Source: Paludibacter sp. | Lineage (GTDB): Bacteria > Bacteroidota > Bacteroidia > Bacteroidales > Paludibacteraceae | Length of the DNA: 29,291 nt | NCBI GenBank assembly: GCA_028705705.1 | Contig: JAQWCZ010000001.1 | Location: 1 to 29,291 of the forward strand | Direction: 5' to 3' | Part shown: piece after piece, positions 1 to 8,604 of the stretch | Layout of the letters: the number at the start of each line of letters is the position of its first letter | Numbering within the stretch: position 1 is the stretch's first letter | Program-made: the position numbers and the translations under genes | The notes under the pieces: model-generated | Seen by the model: only the letters and a program-made list of their open reading frames with translations | Databases searched by the model: none | Told to the model about the DNA's origin: nothing

Positions 1-1
1 A

Positions 2-36
2 GACGTTAGACCTTAGTCGTTTGACGCTAGACGTTT
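2..36. repeat. Degenerate heptanucleotide tandem repeat after lptD
   Basis: Five consecutive 7-nt units, starting GACGTTA and ending GACGTTT. Every unit has G at position 1, C at position 3 and T at position 6. The block lies 8 nt beyond the lptD stop codon, outside any credible gene. Read in the lptD direction the units resemble GTCNANN, the same pattern as the block after ribonuclease Z at 9508-9542. The array may continue left of the window. Function unknown. Confidence 0.6.
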
Positions 37-44
37 TATATAAC

Positions 45-2810
45 CTAATACCACGTGATATTGTTCACCCCGTATTCGCTTCTTTTATCATATTTAAGAT
101 CCGACAACATACTGGCATTTACACCAATATGAAAATTATACGATTTAAAAGTCCCGAATGGAACTATACTGGCCGACATATTCCAACAGTGCAGGCTGCG
201 ATTGACTGAAATGCTGGTATAGGTAAATTGTTTTACTGTGAAATCGTATGTCGAATTTCCACTGATCTTCCAGTTAGGAGTAAGTGATATGTTCCCATTT
301 ACACTCAGGTTATGAGAAAATTCCATTTTAAATTCCATTTTATCTTTATCGAATTCACTGGTATTCCCATACCGGATAGAGTAATTAATACTCAGACTCC
401 ATGGTATGGTAACTTTTGAATAACCATCATCACCTATCAGGACATCATTTTTAATGGGTGGTTTTTCGCTTTTTTCCTGATCTTCTTCTGTCCCGGTTCT
501 CCCTGATAATAATTGATTGTTATCCGAAGGTGGGGGTGTTGTTGTTGATTCTTCTTCTTTACCAAACAGTTTTTTGAATGTATCATTATTAAATGTATAA
601 CTGTAAGAAGTACTCGTGCCCTGGAACCTGGGCAATTTCCCGTGGTTCCATCTTAATTTGTTTACCCTTACCGGGTTACCGGTGCTGTTGAGAGCAAACA
701 TGTAGGGATCAAAACTGGTACTCAGGCTCAAAGAATAGCTGTCAGTCAACTTGAATCGTACATTTGCTGAAAAGTTCGACCAATTCATGGAATCGGCAGC
801 CAAATTGTAATTCCCGCTAAGATTCAGATTATCAATCAGACTGATTATCTTAAAGGGTTTGGTTCCGGTAGTATCTTTTTCATTCTTTACTTTCATTTCA
901 AGGTTGTTTCCAAGTGCAAAATTGATACTTCCTGATTTCCCGCGACCGGGATATCCATGGAGTGAGCCTTCGAATTTAGAATAAATAACTTCTGTGTTGG
1001 TAAATTCATCAGGATTTGAAGTGCTTCTGACGCTACGAGTGTAGGAATCATAATAGCCCCATCTGGAATCTCCGAAATCAGGGGTATATCCAAATCCGAT
1101 GCTCGGCGTAATGACGTGTCGGATGCGATCGATTTTATCTCCGAAAATAGATCGGATAGGGATGTAAAAACCGTATAATTTGGTAGATGCAGAAACGCCC
1201 ATGTTGAAGTCAAATACGCGGTAGAAACCATCCGTAGTATCTTTTACCTCTTTTTGAGATACTGTATCCCATGATTTTTCAACCGAACGCAGATACCATC
1301 TTTCTGTATAATTGAAACTGGGTGAGACATTGATAAATTTCAAAATGTTGAAGCTGGCGGAGACCGGAATCGAATGCCGCATTCCGTTTTGCCAGTCACG
1401 CGACAGGGAGGAATGTAGTAATAAATTTTCTTTGGTATTGATGCTGTTGGCAAAAGCGCCGGAATATGACATCGAAATTTTCTCGTACCACCTTTCCTTA
1501 CCTACGGGATTTTTCCTTTTCAAAGGATAAAAGCGGCTATAGGCGATGTTAATATTAGGCAGGCTCAGGTTGATGGTCGAGTCTTTCGTACGCTGTGCGA
1601 TGTTGACACTTCCCGAAAGACTTAATGAAGGTAAATTAGGAAATCTTTTTGTAAAGGAAACACTCGAACTTTTAGTGTTTTCAGAGTTTAATTCCGGTCG
1701 GTAATAGGAATTAACATTGCTTTTATTGTAACCACTTGTCGAAAAATTTACGCTGGATGTAAAGGTGAAATTGGGATTGGCTTTTTGATCCTGAGAATGT
1801 GACCACTGAATACTCATGTTGTTGGCTTTATTATAGTCGGGCATACCCTTTTCGCCGGTGACATCCTCCCGGTAGCTAATGCTGAAATTTCCACGAAATT
1901 TATATTTTTTAGTATATCCGGTTGATGCTGATAAAGCCCAGGTACCTTTGGTGTAAATGTCCCCTTTAAGTTCCAGATCCATGTAATCGTTGATAGCGAA
2001 ATAATAACCTCCGTTTGTCAATCCAAATCCCCGTGTCATCTCATCTGTGAAATTTGGCATCAATACACCGGATGAATATTTGTTGGTGAAAGGGAAAAAA
2101 CCAAATGGAATGGCAATGGGTAAAGGTACGTCTGCAATGACCAGGTGAGCCGGACCGGTAACCACGTATTTCCCTGGCTTGACTTTCCCCTTTGAGATAC
2201 TCAGGTAAAAATGAGGATGATCATGATCTTCGCAGGTGGTATATTTACCATCTATCATGCTAAACAGGTTATCTGCTGATTTTTTTGTTTGCTCACTGAT
2301 AATATATCCTTCTCCTTCCTGAGTGACAACATGCCGGATAAATCCCTTTTTCGATTTTAGGTTGTAACGTAATTCTTTTGAGTTGTAAGATGATTCACCT
2401 TCACTGAAAACGGGTTCACCGGTAACTTCTCCTGCTTCACCCGGGGTTCCTTTAGCATATACAAGACTGCTATCAATTTTTACCCTGACAAAATCAGCTT
2501 TCAGATTTATTGTTTTGTAGTTAATTTCAGTGTCACCATGTAAAAAAGCCGTCCCGTTACCTAACAGTACGATAGAATCTTTTGCATTGTATTTGATAAT
2601 GTCATCTATCTCGTTTGATTTTCGGGCGGCTGAATCCGATTTGTTCTCTGGTTGTAATGTAGGTAATACTGAAGCTTGTTGGATAGAATCCTGGCTTTCG
2701 TTCAATTGGTTACTTTCCTGTGCATAGGATGAAAATCCAAAAGACATCATACTAAAAAGTAGAATGACTATTCTGAAAGAATTTAAAATCAGTATTTTAG
2801 AAGATTTCAT
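45..2810 (-). CDS. lptD: LPS-assembly outer membrane protein LptD
   Basis: Probable outer membrane translocon that inserts lipopolysaccharide into the outer leaflet, the last step of the Lpt pathway. The ATG at 2808-2810 gives 921 residues beginning with a typical signal peptide (MKSSKILIL, hydrophobic core, then SSYAQ). An OstA/LptA-like periplasmic domain follows at roughly residues 75-190 (ITEINYKTINLKADFVRV-like beta-jellyroll pattern). The rest is a long run of alternating, aromatic-rich beta-strands typical of a barrel, interrupted near residues 765-805 by an acidic, proline-rich probable loop. The chain ends in an aromatic residue (NNITWY), as outer membrane barrels often do. An in-frame TTG at 2841-2843 would add 11 residues, but it overlaps the likely -7 promoter box, so I reject it. 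Overall form matches Bacteroidota LptD; LptE is not in the window. Confidence 0.9.
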   Translation of the reverse strand: MKSSKILILNSFRIVILLFSMMSFGFSSYAQESNQLNESQDSIQQASVLPTLQPENKSDSAARKSNEIDDIIKYNAKDSIVLLGNGTAFLHGDTEINYKTINLKADFVRVKIDSSLVYAKGTPGEAGEVTGEPVFSEGESSYNSKELRYNLKSKKGFIRHVVTQEGEGYIISEQTKKSADNLFSMIDGKYTTCEDHDHPHFYLSISKGKVKPGKYVVTGPAHLVIADVPLPIAIPFGFFPFTNKYSSGVLMPNFTDEMTRGFGLTNGGYYFAINDYMDLELKGDIYTKGTWALSASTGYTKKYKFRGNFSISYREDVTGEKGMPDYNKANNMSIQWSHSQDQKANPNFTFTSSVNFSTSGYNKSNVNSYYRPELNSENTKSSSVSFTKRFPNLPSLSLSGSVNIAQRTKDSTINLSLPNINIAYSRFYPLKRKNPVGKERWYEKISMSYSGAFANSINTKENLLLHSSLSRDWQNGMRHSIPVSASFNILKFINVSPSFNYTERWYLRSVEKSWDTVSQKEVKDTTDGFYRVFDFNMGVSASTKLYGFYIPIRSIFGDKIDRIRHVITPSIGFGYTPDFGDSRWGYYDSYTRSVRSTSNPDEFTNTEVIYSKFEGSLHGYPGRGKSGSINFALGNNLEMKVKNEKDTTGTKPFKIISLIDNLNLSGNYNLAADSMNWSNFSANVRFKLTDSYSLSLSTSFDPYMFALNSTGNPVRVNKLRWNHGKLPRFQGTSTSYSYTFNNDTFKKLFGKEEESTTTPPPSDNNQLLSGRTGTEEDQEKSEKPPIKNDVLIGDDGYSKVTIPWSLSINYSIRYGNTSEFDKDKMEFKMEFSHNLSVNGNISLTPNWKISGNSTYDFTVKQFTYTSISVNRSLHCWNMSASIVPFGTFKSYNFHIGVNASMLSDLKYDKRSEYGVNNITWY

Positions 2811-2840
2811 CCGGCCGATAACGACATATTTATCAAACTG

Positions 2841-2848
2841 CAAAATTA
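2841..2848 (-). promoter_or_regulatory. Probable -7 box for lptD
   Basis: Reads TAATTTTG on the minus strand, a full match to the Bacteroidota -7 consensus TAnnTTTG. It lies about 30 nt upstream of the ATG at 2810. No clear -33 TTTG at the right spacing. Its position argues against the upstream TTG start. Confidence 0.5.
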
Positions 2849-2942
2849 GTCAAAAAACACTAGCAGAAAGACTAAATAACTTTTTTTTATAATAAATTTG
2901 AAATATTACCGCTGCAAATACGCTTTAAACAGGATAAAATCG

Positions 2943-2950
2943 TATTTTTG
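2943..2950 (+). promoter_or_regulatory. Probable -7 box for the amidase-mlaD operon
   Basis: TATTTTTG matches TAnnTTTG fully and lies 33 nt before the first ATG of the amidase gene. A second full match, TAAATTTG, lies at 2893-2900 and could be an alternative promoter. No -33 TTTG stands at the expected distance from either box. Confidence 0.45.
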
Positions 2951-2983
2951 CATAGCTTTTTGGCGAATTAAATTTATATTTTT

Positions 2984-4189
2984 ATGCCTATGGAGTTTAA
3001 TATCCCGATGAAGTACCTTGTATTGTTGTTGTTTTCCTTCCTTTTTTTGTCACCACTGGCTACAAATGCACAAAAAAAAGAATTTGTTCTGGTGTTGGAT
3101 GCCGGTCATGGCGGACGTGACCCGGGAGCTGTTGGCAAAATTTCAAAAGAAAAAGATATAACACTGGCAGTAGCCAGGAAGGTAGGTGATTTGGTTGAAA
3201 AAAACATGCGTAATGTGAAAATAGTATATACCCGCAAAACGGATGTGTTTATTCCCCTTGAACAACGTGCAAGCATTGCCAATGACAATCATGCTGATAT
3301 GTTTATTTCCATTCATGTCAATGCAGCAAAAAGTAAAGCTGCTTATGGAGCTGAAACTTACACACTTGGTCTCGCAAAAACGAAAGCTAACCTCGACGTA
3401 GCCATGACTGAAAACTCGGTAATTTTATTGGAAGATGACTATCAAACACGCTATCGTGGATTTGACCCCAATTCAGTGGACTCATATATCATGTTTGAAT
3501 TCATGATGGATAAGTATCTCGACAACAGTATCTCTTTTGCTACTTATATTCAGAATCAGTTTGTTGGAGCAGCGAAAAGATACGATAGGGGGGTACGACA
3601 GGCCGGATTTTGGGTATTACACCGCTCTGCTTGTCCGAGTGTGCTTGTTGAGTTGGGATTTATTTCAAATTATAATGAAGAACTTTATCTCGCGAGTACA
3701 GGTGGTCAGCGGGAAATGGCACAAGCTATTTATCATGCGTTTGTAAAGTACAAAGGAAGTTATGATAAAAAACTGGGATATGCTCGAACTGATGCAAATG
3801 AAAAAGTTGTTTCATTTGCTGAACCGTATGTAAATGAACCTGTTGAGCAGGCATATACTCAACCTGTAAACTCCGGACAGGAGACTCAATCTACTGTTTC
3901 AACACAGGAACAGTCAGGTGCCGGACAGCCCATATTTAAATTACAGATTACTGCATCAACAAAAAAACTGAATACAAATAGTTCCAACCTGAAAGGATTG
4001 AAATCATTGGATTTTTATCAGGAAGGAGGTTATTACAAATATACTGTTGGAGCAGAAACAAATTATGAAAATATTGACCAAATCAGGTTGGACTTAAAAA
4101 ACAGGTTCCCCGATGCATTTATTATCGCTTTTTTAGGTGATAAAAAAATTCCGGTGCAGGAAGCGTTGAAATTAATAAAAGACAAATGA
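2984..4189 (+). CDS. N-acetylmuramoyl-L-alanine amidase (Amidase_3) with SPOR-like tail
   Basis: Zinc amidase predicted to cut the bond between N-acetylmuramic acid and the stem peptide of murein, usually in cell separation. The Amidase_3 signatures are all present: DAGHGG (His42), KEKDI (Glu56), SIHVNA (His111) and VELGF (Glu223), giving the zinc ligands and the catalytic Glu. A signal peptide precedes them (hydrophobic residues 11-25, ending TNAQ). After a Gln/Thr-rich linker (about 280-315), residues 318-400 have the beta-alpha-beta-beta-alpha-beta look of a SPOR domain, which binds denuded glycan at the septum; this assignment is from pattern only. Two further in-frame ATGs exist; the one at 3008 gives a more canonical signal peptide (MKYLVLLLF) and is a real alternative start. 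The stop overlaps the start of the MCE gene by ATGA, so the two are probably co-translated. Confidence 0.9.
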   Translation: MPMEFNIPMKYLVLLLFSFLFLSPLATNAQKKEFVLVLDAGHGGRDPGAVGKISKEKDITLAVARKVGDLVEKNMRNVKIVYTRKTDVFIPLEQRASIANDNHADMFISIHVNAAKSKAAYGAETYTLGLAKTKANLDVAMTENSVILLEDDYQTRYRGFDPNSVDSYIMFEFMMDKYLDNSISFATYIQNQFVGAAKRYDRGVRQAGFWVLHRSACPSVLVELGFISNYNEELYLASTGGQREMAQAIYHAFVKYKGSYDKKLGYARTDANEKVVSFAEPYVNEPVEQAYTQPVNSGQETQSTVSTQEQSGAGQPIFKLQITASTKKLNTNSSNLKGLKSLDFYQEGGYYKYTVGAETNYENIDQIRLDLKNRFPDAFIIAFLGDKKIPVQEALKLIKDK

Positions 4190-5100
4190 AAAAAATAAAG
4201 TTATCTAGAGAAGTCCGGGTAGGCATCATGACCGTTGTTGCAATATTTATTTTGTATTTCGGATTGAATTTTCTGAAAGGTGTAGATATTTTCTCTCCTG
4301 TCAATTATTATTATGCAAATTATGAGGAAATCGACGGACTGGTTGCCTCTTCGCCTGTTTATATAAAAGGGTATAAAGTAGGTCAGGTTGAAGATATTCA
4401 ATATGATTTTTTGAAAGAAACAGCTTTCACGGTAACAATATCAGTGAGTAAAGATGTCAAGTTACCTCAGGGGACTATTGTGGAACTATTCGATGATGGA
4501 TTGATGGGTGGAAAAGCGATACAATTATTATATGCTCCACAAGGCAATAAGACATTATTTTGTGCCTCAGGTGATACCTTACGAACACAGACTGGTTCAG
4601 GTTTGCTCAATCAACTCGCCGGCAATTTGGTACCCAAATTTGAAAGCATTGCCACCCAGGCTGATTCGTTGTTGCGTTCAGTTCGTCTTTTGGTGGATGG
4701 TGGAAGTGTCCAGCATAGTTTAAGTTCGATTGAAAAAACTACTGCTGACCTGGCTGAAAGTTCTATGCAACTCAAAAAGCTGATGAACCATGATATGCCT
4801 CTTTTAATTAACAATGTAAATGATATAACCGGAGATTTTAAAGTTGTTAGTGCCAACCTAAGAAACATTAACTTTGCATCTACGTTTCAAAATATAGATT
4901 TAACAATCAAAGACCTAAAACAAATTTCCAGAAAAATAAACGAAGGCGATGGCAGTATTGGTTTGTTGTTGCATGATAAAGATTTATATTTAAATCTTGT
5001 AAATGTTTCAAACAGTGCGGATAAACTCCTGATTGACCTGCAAAAGTCACCTAAAAGATATGTGCATTTCTCGCTTTTTGGGTCTCGTGAAAAAGAGTGA
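4186..5100 (+). CDS. MCE/MlaD family lipid-transport protein
   Basis: MCE-domain protein of 304 residues, the family that forms hexameric periplasmic rings shuttling lipids between inner and outer membranes. One N-terminal membrane anchor (about residues 11-30, VGIMTVVAIFILYFGLNFL) is followed by the MCE domain at about 37-115, with the typical YIKGYKVGQVEDI segment. The remainder looks alpha-helical (about 145-285), as in MlaD-like proteins. It overlaps the amidase stop by ATGA, which implies translational coupling. No permease (MlaE) or ATPase (MlaF) gene is next to it, so partners must be encoded elsewhere. The substrate cannot be read from sequence. Confidence 0.87.
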   Translation: MKKIKLSREVRVGIMTVVAIFILYFGLNFLKGVDIFSPVNYYYANYEEIDGLVASSPVYIKGYKVGQVEDIQYDFLKETAFTVTISVSKDVKLPQGTIVELFDDGLMGGKAIQLLYAPQGNKTLFCASGDTLRTQTGSGLLNQLAGNLVPKFESIATQADSLLRSVRLLVDGGSVQHSLSSIEKTTADLAESSMQLKKLMNHDMPLLINNVNDITGDFKVVSANLRNINFASTFQNIDLTIKDLKQISRKINEGDGSIGLLLHDKDLYLNLVNVSNSADKLLIDLQKSPKRYVHFSLFGSREKE

Positions 5101-5507
5101 TTAATTTAAATCAATTCTAAATAGACTTTATAGGTTGTTTTTTTTGAATTTATTTTTTTAAGTCTGTGAATCCCTGTTAACTCAGCACTTTGGGTAAATC
5201 CGATGCCGTAAATTGTAAAATCACTTTAAAATTGTTAAATTGCTTATAATCAAATGTATTACAACGATATTTCATTTATGTTGCTGAATATCAGTGTAAA
5301 TCTGTAAGGGGTTGATAATTAAGACCGTGTAAAAGATAAATATACACTAAAAAAACATCCCCCTTTGTTATTTCAAAAATCTTTCTGAAATTTGTATCCC
5401 TGCGTTCAGCGAAGAAAAAATCACATGCATTGGAGCAATTGATTTTATATTCAAAAATAAAGTTTTTATATTTTAAAAATTACTCTATTTTCTATTACGT
5501 TATTAGT
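5101..5507. other. Long A/T-rich intergenic region upstream of dnaA
   Basis: 407 nt without a credible gene. A T-rich stretch at 5140-5160 follows the MCE gene but has no clear stem before it, so I do not call a terminator. The right part carries the probable dnaA promoter (5364-5394) and a leader of about 100 nt. Two GTGTAAA words (near 5294 and 5327) only loosely resemble DnaA boxes. I see no array of DnaA boxes and no AT-rich 13-mer cluster that would mark an origin. Confidence 0.6.
5364..5394 (+). promoter_or_regulatory. Probable dnaA promoter
   Basis: A -33 TTTG at 5364-5367, a 19-nt spacer, then GAAATTTG at 5387-5394, which differs from the -7 consensus TAnnTTTG at the first position only. 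Transcription would begin near 5401, leaving an untranslated leader of about 107 nt before the dnaA ATG. Confidence 0.5.
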
Positions 5508-6902
5508 ATGATGTCTCATTTACCTGAAAAATTGTGGAGCAAGTGCTTGGAAGTAATCAAGGATAACATCAGTGAAGCATCGTATAATACATGGTTTGTT
5601 CCCATTATTCCTTTGCAGTATGAGAAAAATATTTTTGTATTGCAAGTTCCCAGCCAGTTTTTTGTAGAATATATTGAGGAGAAGTACATTGATTTATTGC
5701 GTATGACTTTGTACCGGGTTGTAGGGAATGGAACAAAACTTGAATATCGTGTATTGATTGATCAGGCAACCGGAACCGGCACCAGGATACCCAGTGAGGG
5801 CAATGAAAAAAAGTCAGGAGTTGTAAATACATCATCCAATTACATCAGTCCATATCATAAACCCAGGTTGCCGGAAATTGATCCCCAGTTGAATCCTTCC
5901 TATAATTTCAACAACCTGATTGAAGGGAAAAGTAACAAACTTGCCCGTACAGCCGGAATAAGCATTGCCAACGAGCCGGGGAAAACCATATTCAATCCTT
6001 TGTTTGTATATGGACAATCGGGTGTTGGGAAAACACACTTAGCCAATGCAATTGGTGTCATGACAAAACAACTGCATCCGGAAAAACGTGTGTTGTATGT
6101 ATCTGCCAACACCTTCCAGATTCAATATACCGATGCTGTTAGAAGTAATTCAGTAAATGATTTTCTGAACTTTTATCAGACCATTGATGTGTTGATTATG
6201 GACGATATACAGGAACTGGCAGGAAAAACAGCGACACAAAACACTTTCTTCCATTTATTTAATCACCTGCATCAAACAGGGAAGCAACTGGTGCTTACAT
6301 CGGATCGTTCGCCGCTGGTATTAGTGGGATTAGAACAACGATTACTGACTCGTTTTAAATGGGGTCTTTCTGCTGAAATTGAAAAGCCGGATTTTGAATT
6401 GAGAAAAGCCATATTAGAGAATAAAATTTACCGTGACGGATTGGAAATCCCGGATGAAGTGGTGGGTTATATTGCTGAACATGTGACGGATAATGTGCGT
6501 GATCTGGAAGGAACTCTCGTTTCGTTACTCGCTCACTCTACATTAGCCAATATGGCCATCGATCTTAAACTCACCGAGAAAGTCGTAAGCCGCTTAGTCA
6601 GTATTACTCCTAAAGTTAATACAGTAGAAAGAATCCGCGACATAGTCTGTGATCATTTTTCGCTTTCTGTTGATGCGATCTCTACAAAAAGCAGGAAAAG
6701 AGAAGTGGTGCAAGCCCGGCAAATTGCTATGTACCTCTCTAAACAAATGACAAAGAATTCTTTATCCTCTATCGGTAGCCTCATTGGTCAACGCGACCAT
6801 GCAACCGTACTACATGCCTGTAAAATTGTAAGCGATCTGATGGAAATAGATAAAAACTTCCGCATAAGCGTCAAAGAAATTGAGGATAAGCTGAAAGGGT
6901 AG
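5508..6902 (+). CDS. dnaA: Chromosomal replication initiator DnaA
   Basis: AAA+ initiator that binds DnaA boxes, opens the origin and helps load helicase. From the ATG at 5508 it is 464 residues. Domain I ([19 protein letters not shown]) leads into a short low-complexity linker. The AAA+ core carries Walker A GQSGVGKT (169-176), Walker B LIMDDI (229-234) and the sensor-like TSDRSP. Domain IV has the DnaA signature [11 protein letters not shown] (429-439). A second ATG follows directly at 5511. A TTG at 5430 would add 26 hydrophobic, Tyr/Phe-rich residues unlike any DnaA N-terminus, so it is rejected. The stop codon TAG lies inside a repeat unit (6899-6911). No dnaN or recF is adjacent, which is common in Bacteroidota. 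Confidence 0.96.
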   Translation: MMSHLPEKLWSKCLEVIKDNISEASYNTWFVPIIPLQYEKNIFVLQVPSQFFVEYIEEKYIDLLRMTLYRVVGNGTKLEYRVLIDQATGTGTRIPSEGNEKKSGVVNTSSNYISPYHKPRLPEIDPQLNPSYNFNNLIEGKSNKLARTAGISIANEPGKTIFNPLFVYGQSGVGKTHLANAIGVMTKQLHPEKRVLYVSANTFQIQYTDAVRSNSVNDFLNFYQTIDVLIMDDIQELAGKTATQNTFFHLFNHLHQTGKQLVLTSDRSPLVLVGLEQRLLTRFKWGLSAEIEKPDFELRKAILENKIYRDGLEIPDEVVGYIAEHVTDNVRDLEGTLVSLLAHSTLANMAIDLKLTEKVVSRLVSITPKVNTVERIRDIVCDHFSLSVDAISTKSRKREVVQARQIAMYLSKQMTKNSLSSIGSLIGQRDHATVLHACKIVSDLMEIDKNFRISVKEIEDKLKG

Positions 6903-7034
6903 TGGTTAGTGGTTATGTATTAATGAACAAGAAACTGTTATAACTTATAAAAACGAATAATCAGAAATGGTTATTCGTTTTTTAATTAAATACAAGTCAA
7001 CCAAATTTCACTAACCACTACCACTAACCACTAC
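6899..7034. repeat. Inverted-repeat block flanking the dnaA terminator
   Basis: The 13-mer GTAGTGGTTAGTG occurs at 6899-6911. Its reverse complement CACTAACCACTAC occurs twice in exact tandem at 7009-7021 and 7022-7034. The outer arms pair over 15 bp (6899-6913 with 7020-7034). The left copy includes the dnaA stop codon. The 97 nt between contain the terminator hairpin at 6949-6982. The whole is compact, symmetric and non-coding, resembling a REPIN or small MITE, but no target-site duplication is visible. Confidence 0.7.
6949..6982 (+). terminator. Hairpin terminator after dnaA
   Basis: A 12-bp perfect stem (AAAAACGAATAA with TTATTCGTTTTT) around a 10-nt loop, with a T-run in the right arm. 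It lies about 47 nt after the dnaA stop. The stem is A/T-rich, so it is only moderately stable. Confidence 0.6.
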
Positions 7035-7077
7035 AAAGATTCTCCCCCAAAATGGTGTTTATTTCCCCAAAATATAT

Positions 7078-7085
7078 TATTTTTA
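7078..7085 (+). promoter_or_regulatory. Possible -7 box for the pRiA4b-like/miaA/rnz operon
   Basis: TATTTTTA matches TAnnTTTG at all but the last defined position and lies 24 nt before the ATG at 7110. No -33 box is seen. Weak call. Confidence 0.3.
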
Positions 7086-7109
7086 CATCGAAATTTAAAA
7101 CACAACTCT

Positions 7110-7664
7110 ATGGTTTATAAATTTACTTTACTTTCTGATGAAACAGATGATTTTGTACGTATAATCTCCATTGACTCAGAAGCCACTTTTCTGGATTTAC
7201 ACCATGTAATTCTCGATTCAGTAAAATACGAGAAGAACCTCGTGACAACTTTCTTTATCTGTACCGATGGATGGGAGAAAGGTCAGGAAGTTACTTTGAT
7301 TGAGATGGAATCCAGTTCTGAATATGATAATCTGGTGATGGAAGATACAAAACTGGAAGATCTGATTTCGGATGAAAAACAGAAATTGTTGTATGTTTTT
7401 GATTTGATGACAGAAAGGTCGTTTTTCATGGAGCTTACTGAAATCATTCCTGGTATCCGAATGAGTAAAGCTGAATGTGTACTCTCAAAAGGTCAGCCTC
7501 CCGTGCAAACTTTATCTGAGGATGAAATGCTTGGAGGAAGTAAGTTGAATATTGATGAGTCTTTCTATGGAGATGAGGATTTTGACCTAGATGAACTGGA
7601 TGAAGAAGGATTCGGAGATATGAATTTTGATGACAGCAGTTTGTTTAATGACGACAAATTCTGA
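7110..7664 (+). CDS. Plasmid pRiA4b ORF-3-like domain protein with acidic tail
   Basis: 184 residues. The start MVYKFTLLSDETDDFVRII and the segments FLDLHHVI and FFICTDGWEKGQEV fit the pRiA4b ORF-3 family (historically linked to the IS1096 passenger TnpR), a fold of unknown biochemical function common as a single chromosomal gene in Bacteroidota. Family assignment is from memory of the pattern. Residues 150-184 are extremely acidic (EDFDLDELDEEGFGD) and probably disordered. The 3' end overlaps miaA by 17 nt, so it is first in a tight operon with two RNA-processing genes. That suggests co-expression, not a proven role in tRNA maturation. No transposase or terminal inverted repeats surround it, so mobile origin is not supported here. 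Confidence 0.75.
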   Translation: MVYKFTLLSDETDDFVRIISIDSEATFLDLHHVILDSVKYEKNLVTTFFICTDGWEKGQEVTLIEMESSSEYDNLVMEDTKLEDLISDEKQKLLYVFDLMTERSFFMELTEIIPGIRMSKAECVLSKGQPPVQTLSEDEMLGGSKLNIDESFYGDEDFDLDELDEEGFGDMNFDDSSLFNDDKF

Positions 7665-8604
7665 TATTTCAACAAGAAACACAAATCATCGCCATACCTT
7701 GCTTGTTTTGCTTGGTCCGACAGGCGTGGGAAAGACAAGTATCAGCCTTAAACTGGCCAATTATTTTCAGGCACCCATCATCTCTTCTGATTCACGTCAG
7801 ATCTACAAAGAATTGAAAATCGGCACTGCAGCTCCTGTTGACGAAGAACTTGCACAGGCTGAACATTTCTTTATCGGTACACATTCTATTTTTGAAACCT
7901 ATAATGCAGGTCAGTACGAACTGGATGTACTTGCTTTGCTGGATAAACTTTTTCTGCAACACCGCGTTGTATTGCTGGTGGGTGGTTCCATGATGTATAT
8001 TGATGCAGTTTGCAAGGGTTTGGATGATATCCCGACGGTAGATGAAAAAACCCGAAGATATTGGCAGGATATTTATCATACAAAAGGACTTGCATTTATA
8101 CAGCAGGAACTGAGACGGTTAGATCCCGAACATGCAGAAGAAGTTGATATTCAAAATTACAAAAGGGTGTTACATGCACTTGAAGTTTGTAGTATAAGCA
8201 GTAAACCTTATTCGGAATTAAGAACCGGATTGAAAAAACAACGTGATTTTAATATTGTAAAGATTGGTTTGAACTGTCCACGACCAGTATTATATGATCG
8301 TATCAATCAGCGGGTTGAAATCATGATGCAGGATGGACTACTCGAAGAAGCCCGTCGCTATCATCCGTATAAAAACTTAAATGCCCTGAACACGGTGGGT
8401 TATAAAGAACTATATGAATATATGGATGGAAAATGCAGTCTGGAAGAAGCTGTACAAAAGATAAAACAAGATTCACGCAGATACGCAAAACGTCAATTAA
8501 CCTGGTTTAACCGCGATCAGGATATCCATTGGTTCCATCCGGATGACGTGGATGAAATCATCCATTTTGTAAATAAATTTTCACAACCATGCCGGCCAGA
8601 TTAA
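7648..8604 (+). CDS. miaA: tRNA dimethylallyltransferase MiaA
   Basis: Adds a dimethylallyl group to N6 of A37 in tRNAs reading codons that begin with U. From the ATG at 7648 it has 318 residues. It shows the P-loop GPTGVGKTS near residues 24-32, the DSRQIY segment that binds the tRNA/prenyl substrate, and VGGSMMYIDAVCKGLDDIP, the Bacteroidota variant of the usual GGTGLY motif. The C-terminal part (RRYAKRQLTWFNRD) contains the conserved RQ.TWF element. Earlier in-frame starts (TTG 7627, ATG 7630) only extend the overlap with the upstream gene, and the 7648 start matches the usual short N-terminal lead. It overlaps both neighbours (17 nt upstream, 16 nt downstream), which points to a coupled operon. 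Confidence 0.95.
   Translation: MTTNSDISTRNTNHRHTLLVLLGPTGVGKTSISLKLANYFQAPIISSDSRQIYKELKIGTAAPVDEELAQAEHFFIGTHSIFETYNAGQYELDVLALLDKLFLQHRVVLLVGGSMMYIDAVCKGLDDIPTVDEKTRRYWQDIYHTKGLAFIQQELRRLDPEHAEEVDIQNYKRVLHALEVCSISSKPYSELRTGLKKQRDFNIVKIGLNCPRPVLYDRINQRVEIMMQDGLLEEARRYHPYKNLNALNTVGYKELYEYMDGKCSLEEAVQKIKQDSRRYAKRQLTWFNRDQDIHWFHPDDVDEIIHFVNKFSQPCRPD

Noticed and set aside
893..1231. Open reading frame on the minus strand inside lptD
   Set aside because: Lies within lptD on the same strand in another frame; composition is that of a coding shadow.
2811..2843. LptD start at TTG 2843
   Set aside because: Overlaps the likely -7 box and places 11 extra residues before a perfect signal peptide.
5135..5162. 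Terminator after the MCE gene
   Set aside because: There are T-runs but no convincing stem before them.
5101..5507. Replication origin next to dnaA
   Set aside because: Only two loose GTGTAAA words resemble DnaA boxes; no cluster of TTATNCACA-like sites. A strand-skew plot of the whole chromosome would be needed.
5430..5507. N-terminal extension of DnaA from a TTG start
   Set aside because: Adds 26 Phe/Tyr/Ile-rich residues unlike DnaA domain I; the ATG at 5508 matches the family.
7110..7664. Insertion-sequence remnant, from the family's IS1096 history
   Set aside because: Intact reading frame, coupled to miaA, with no transposase or terminal inverted repeats around it.
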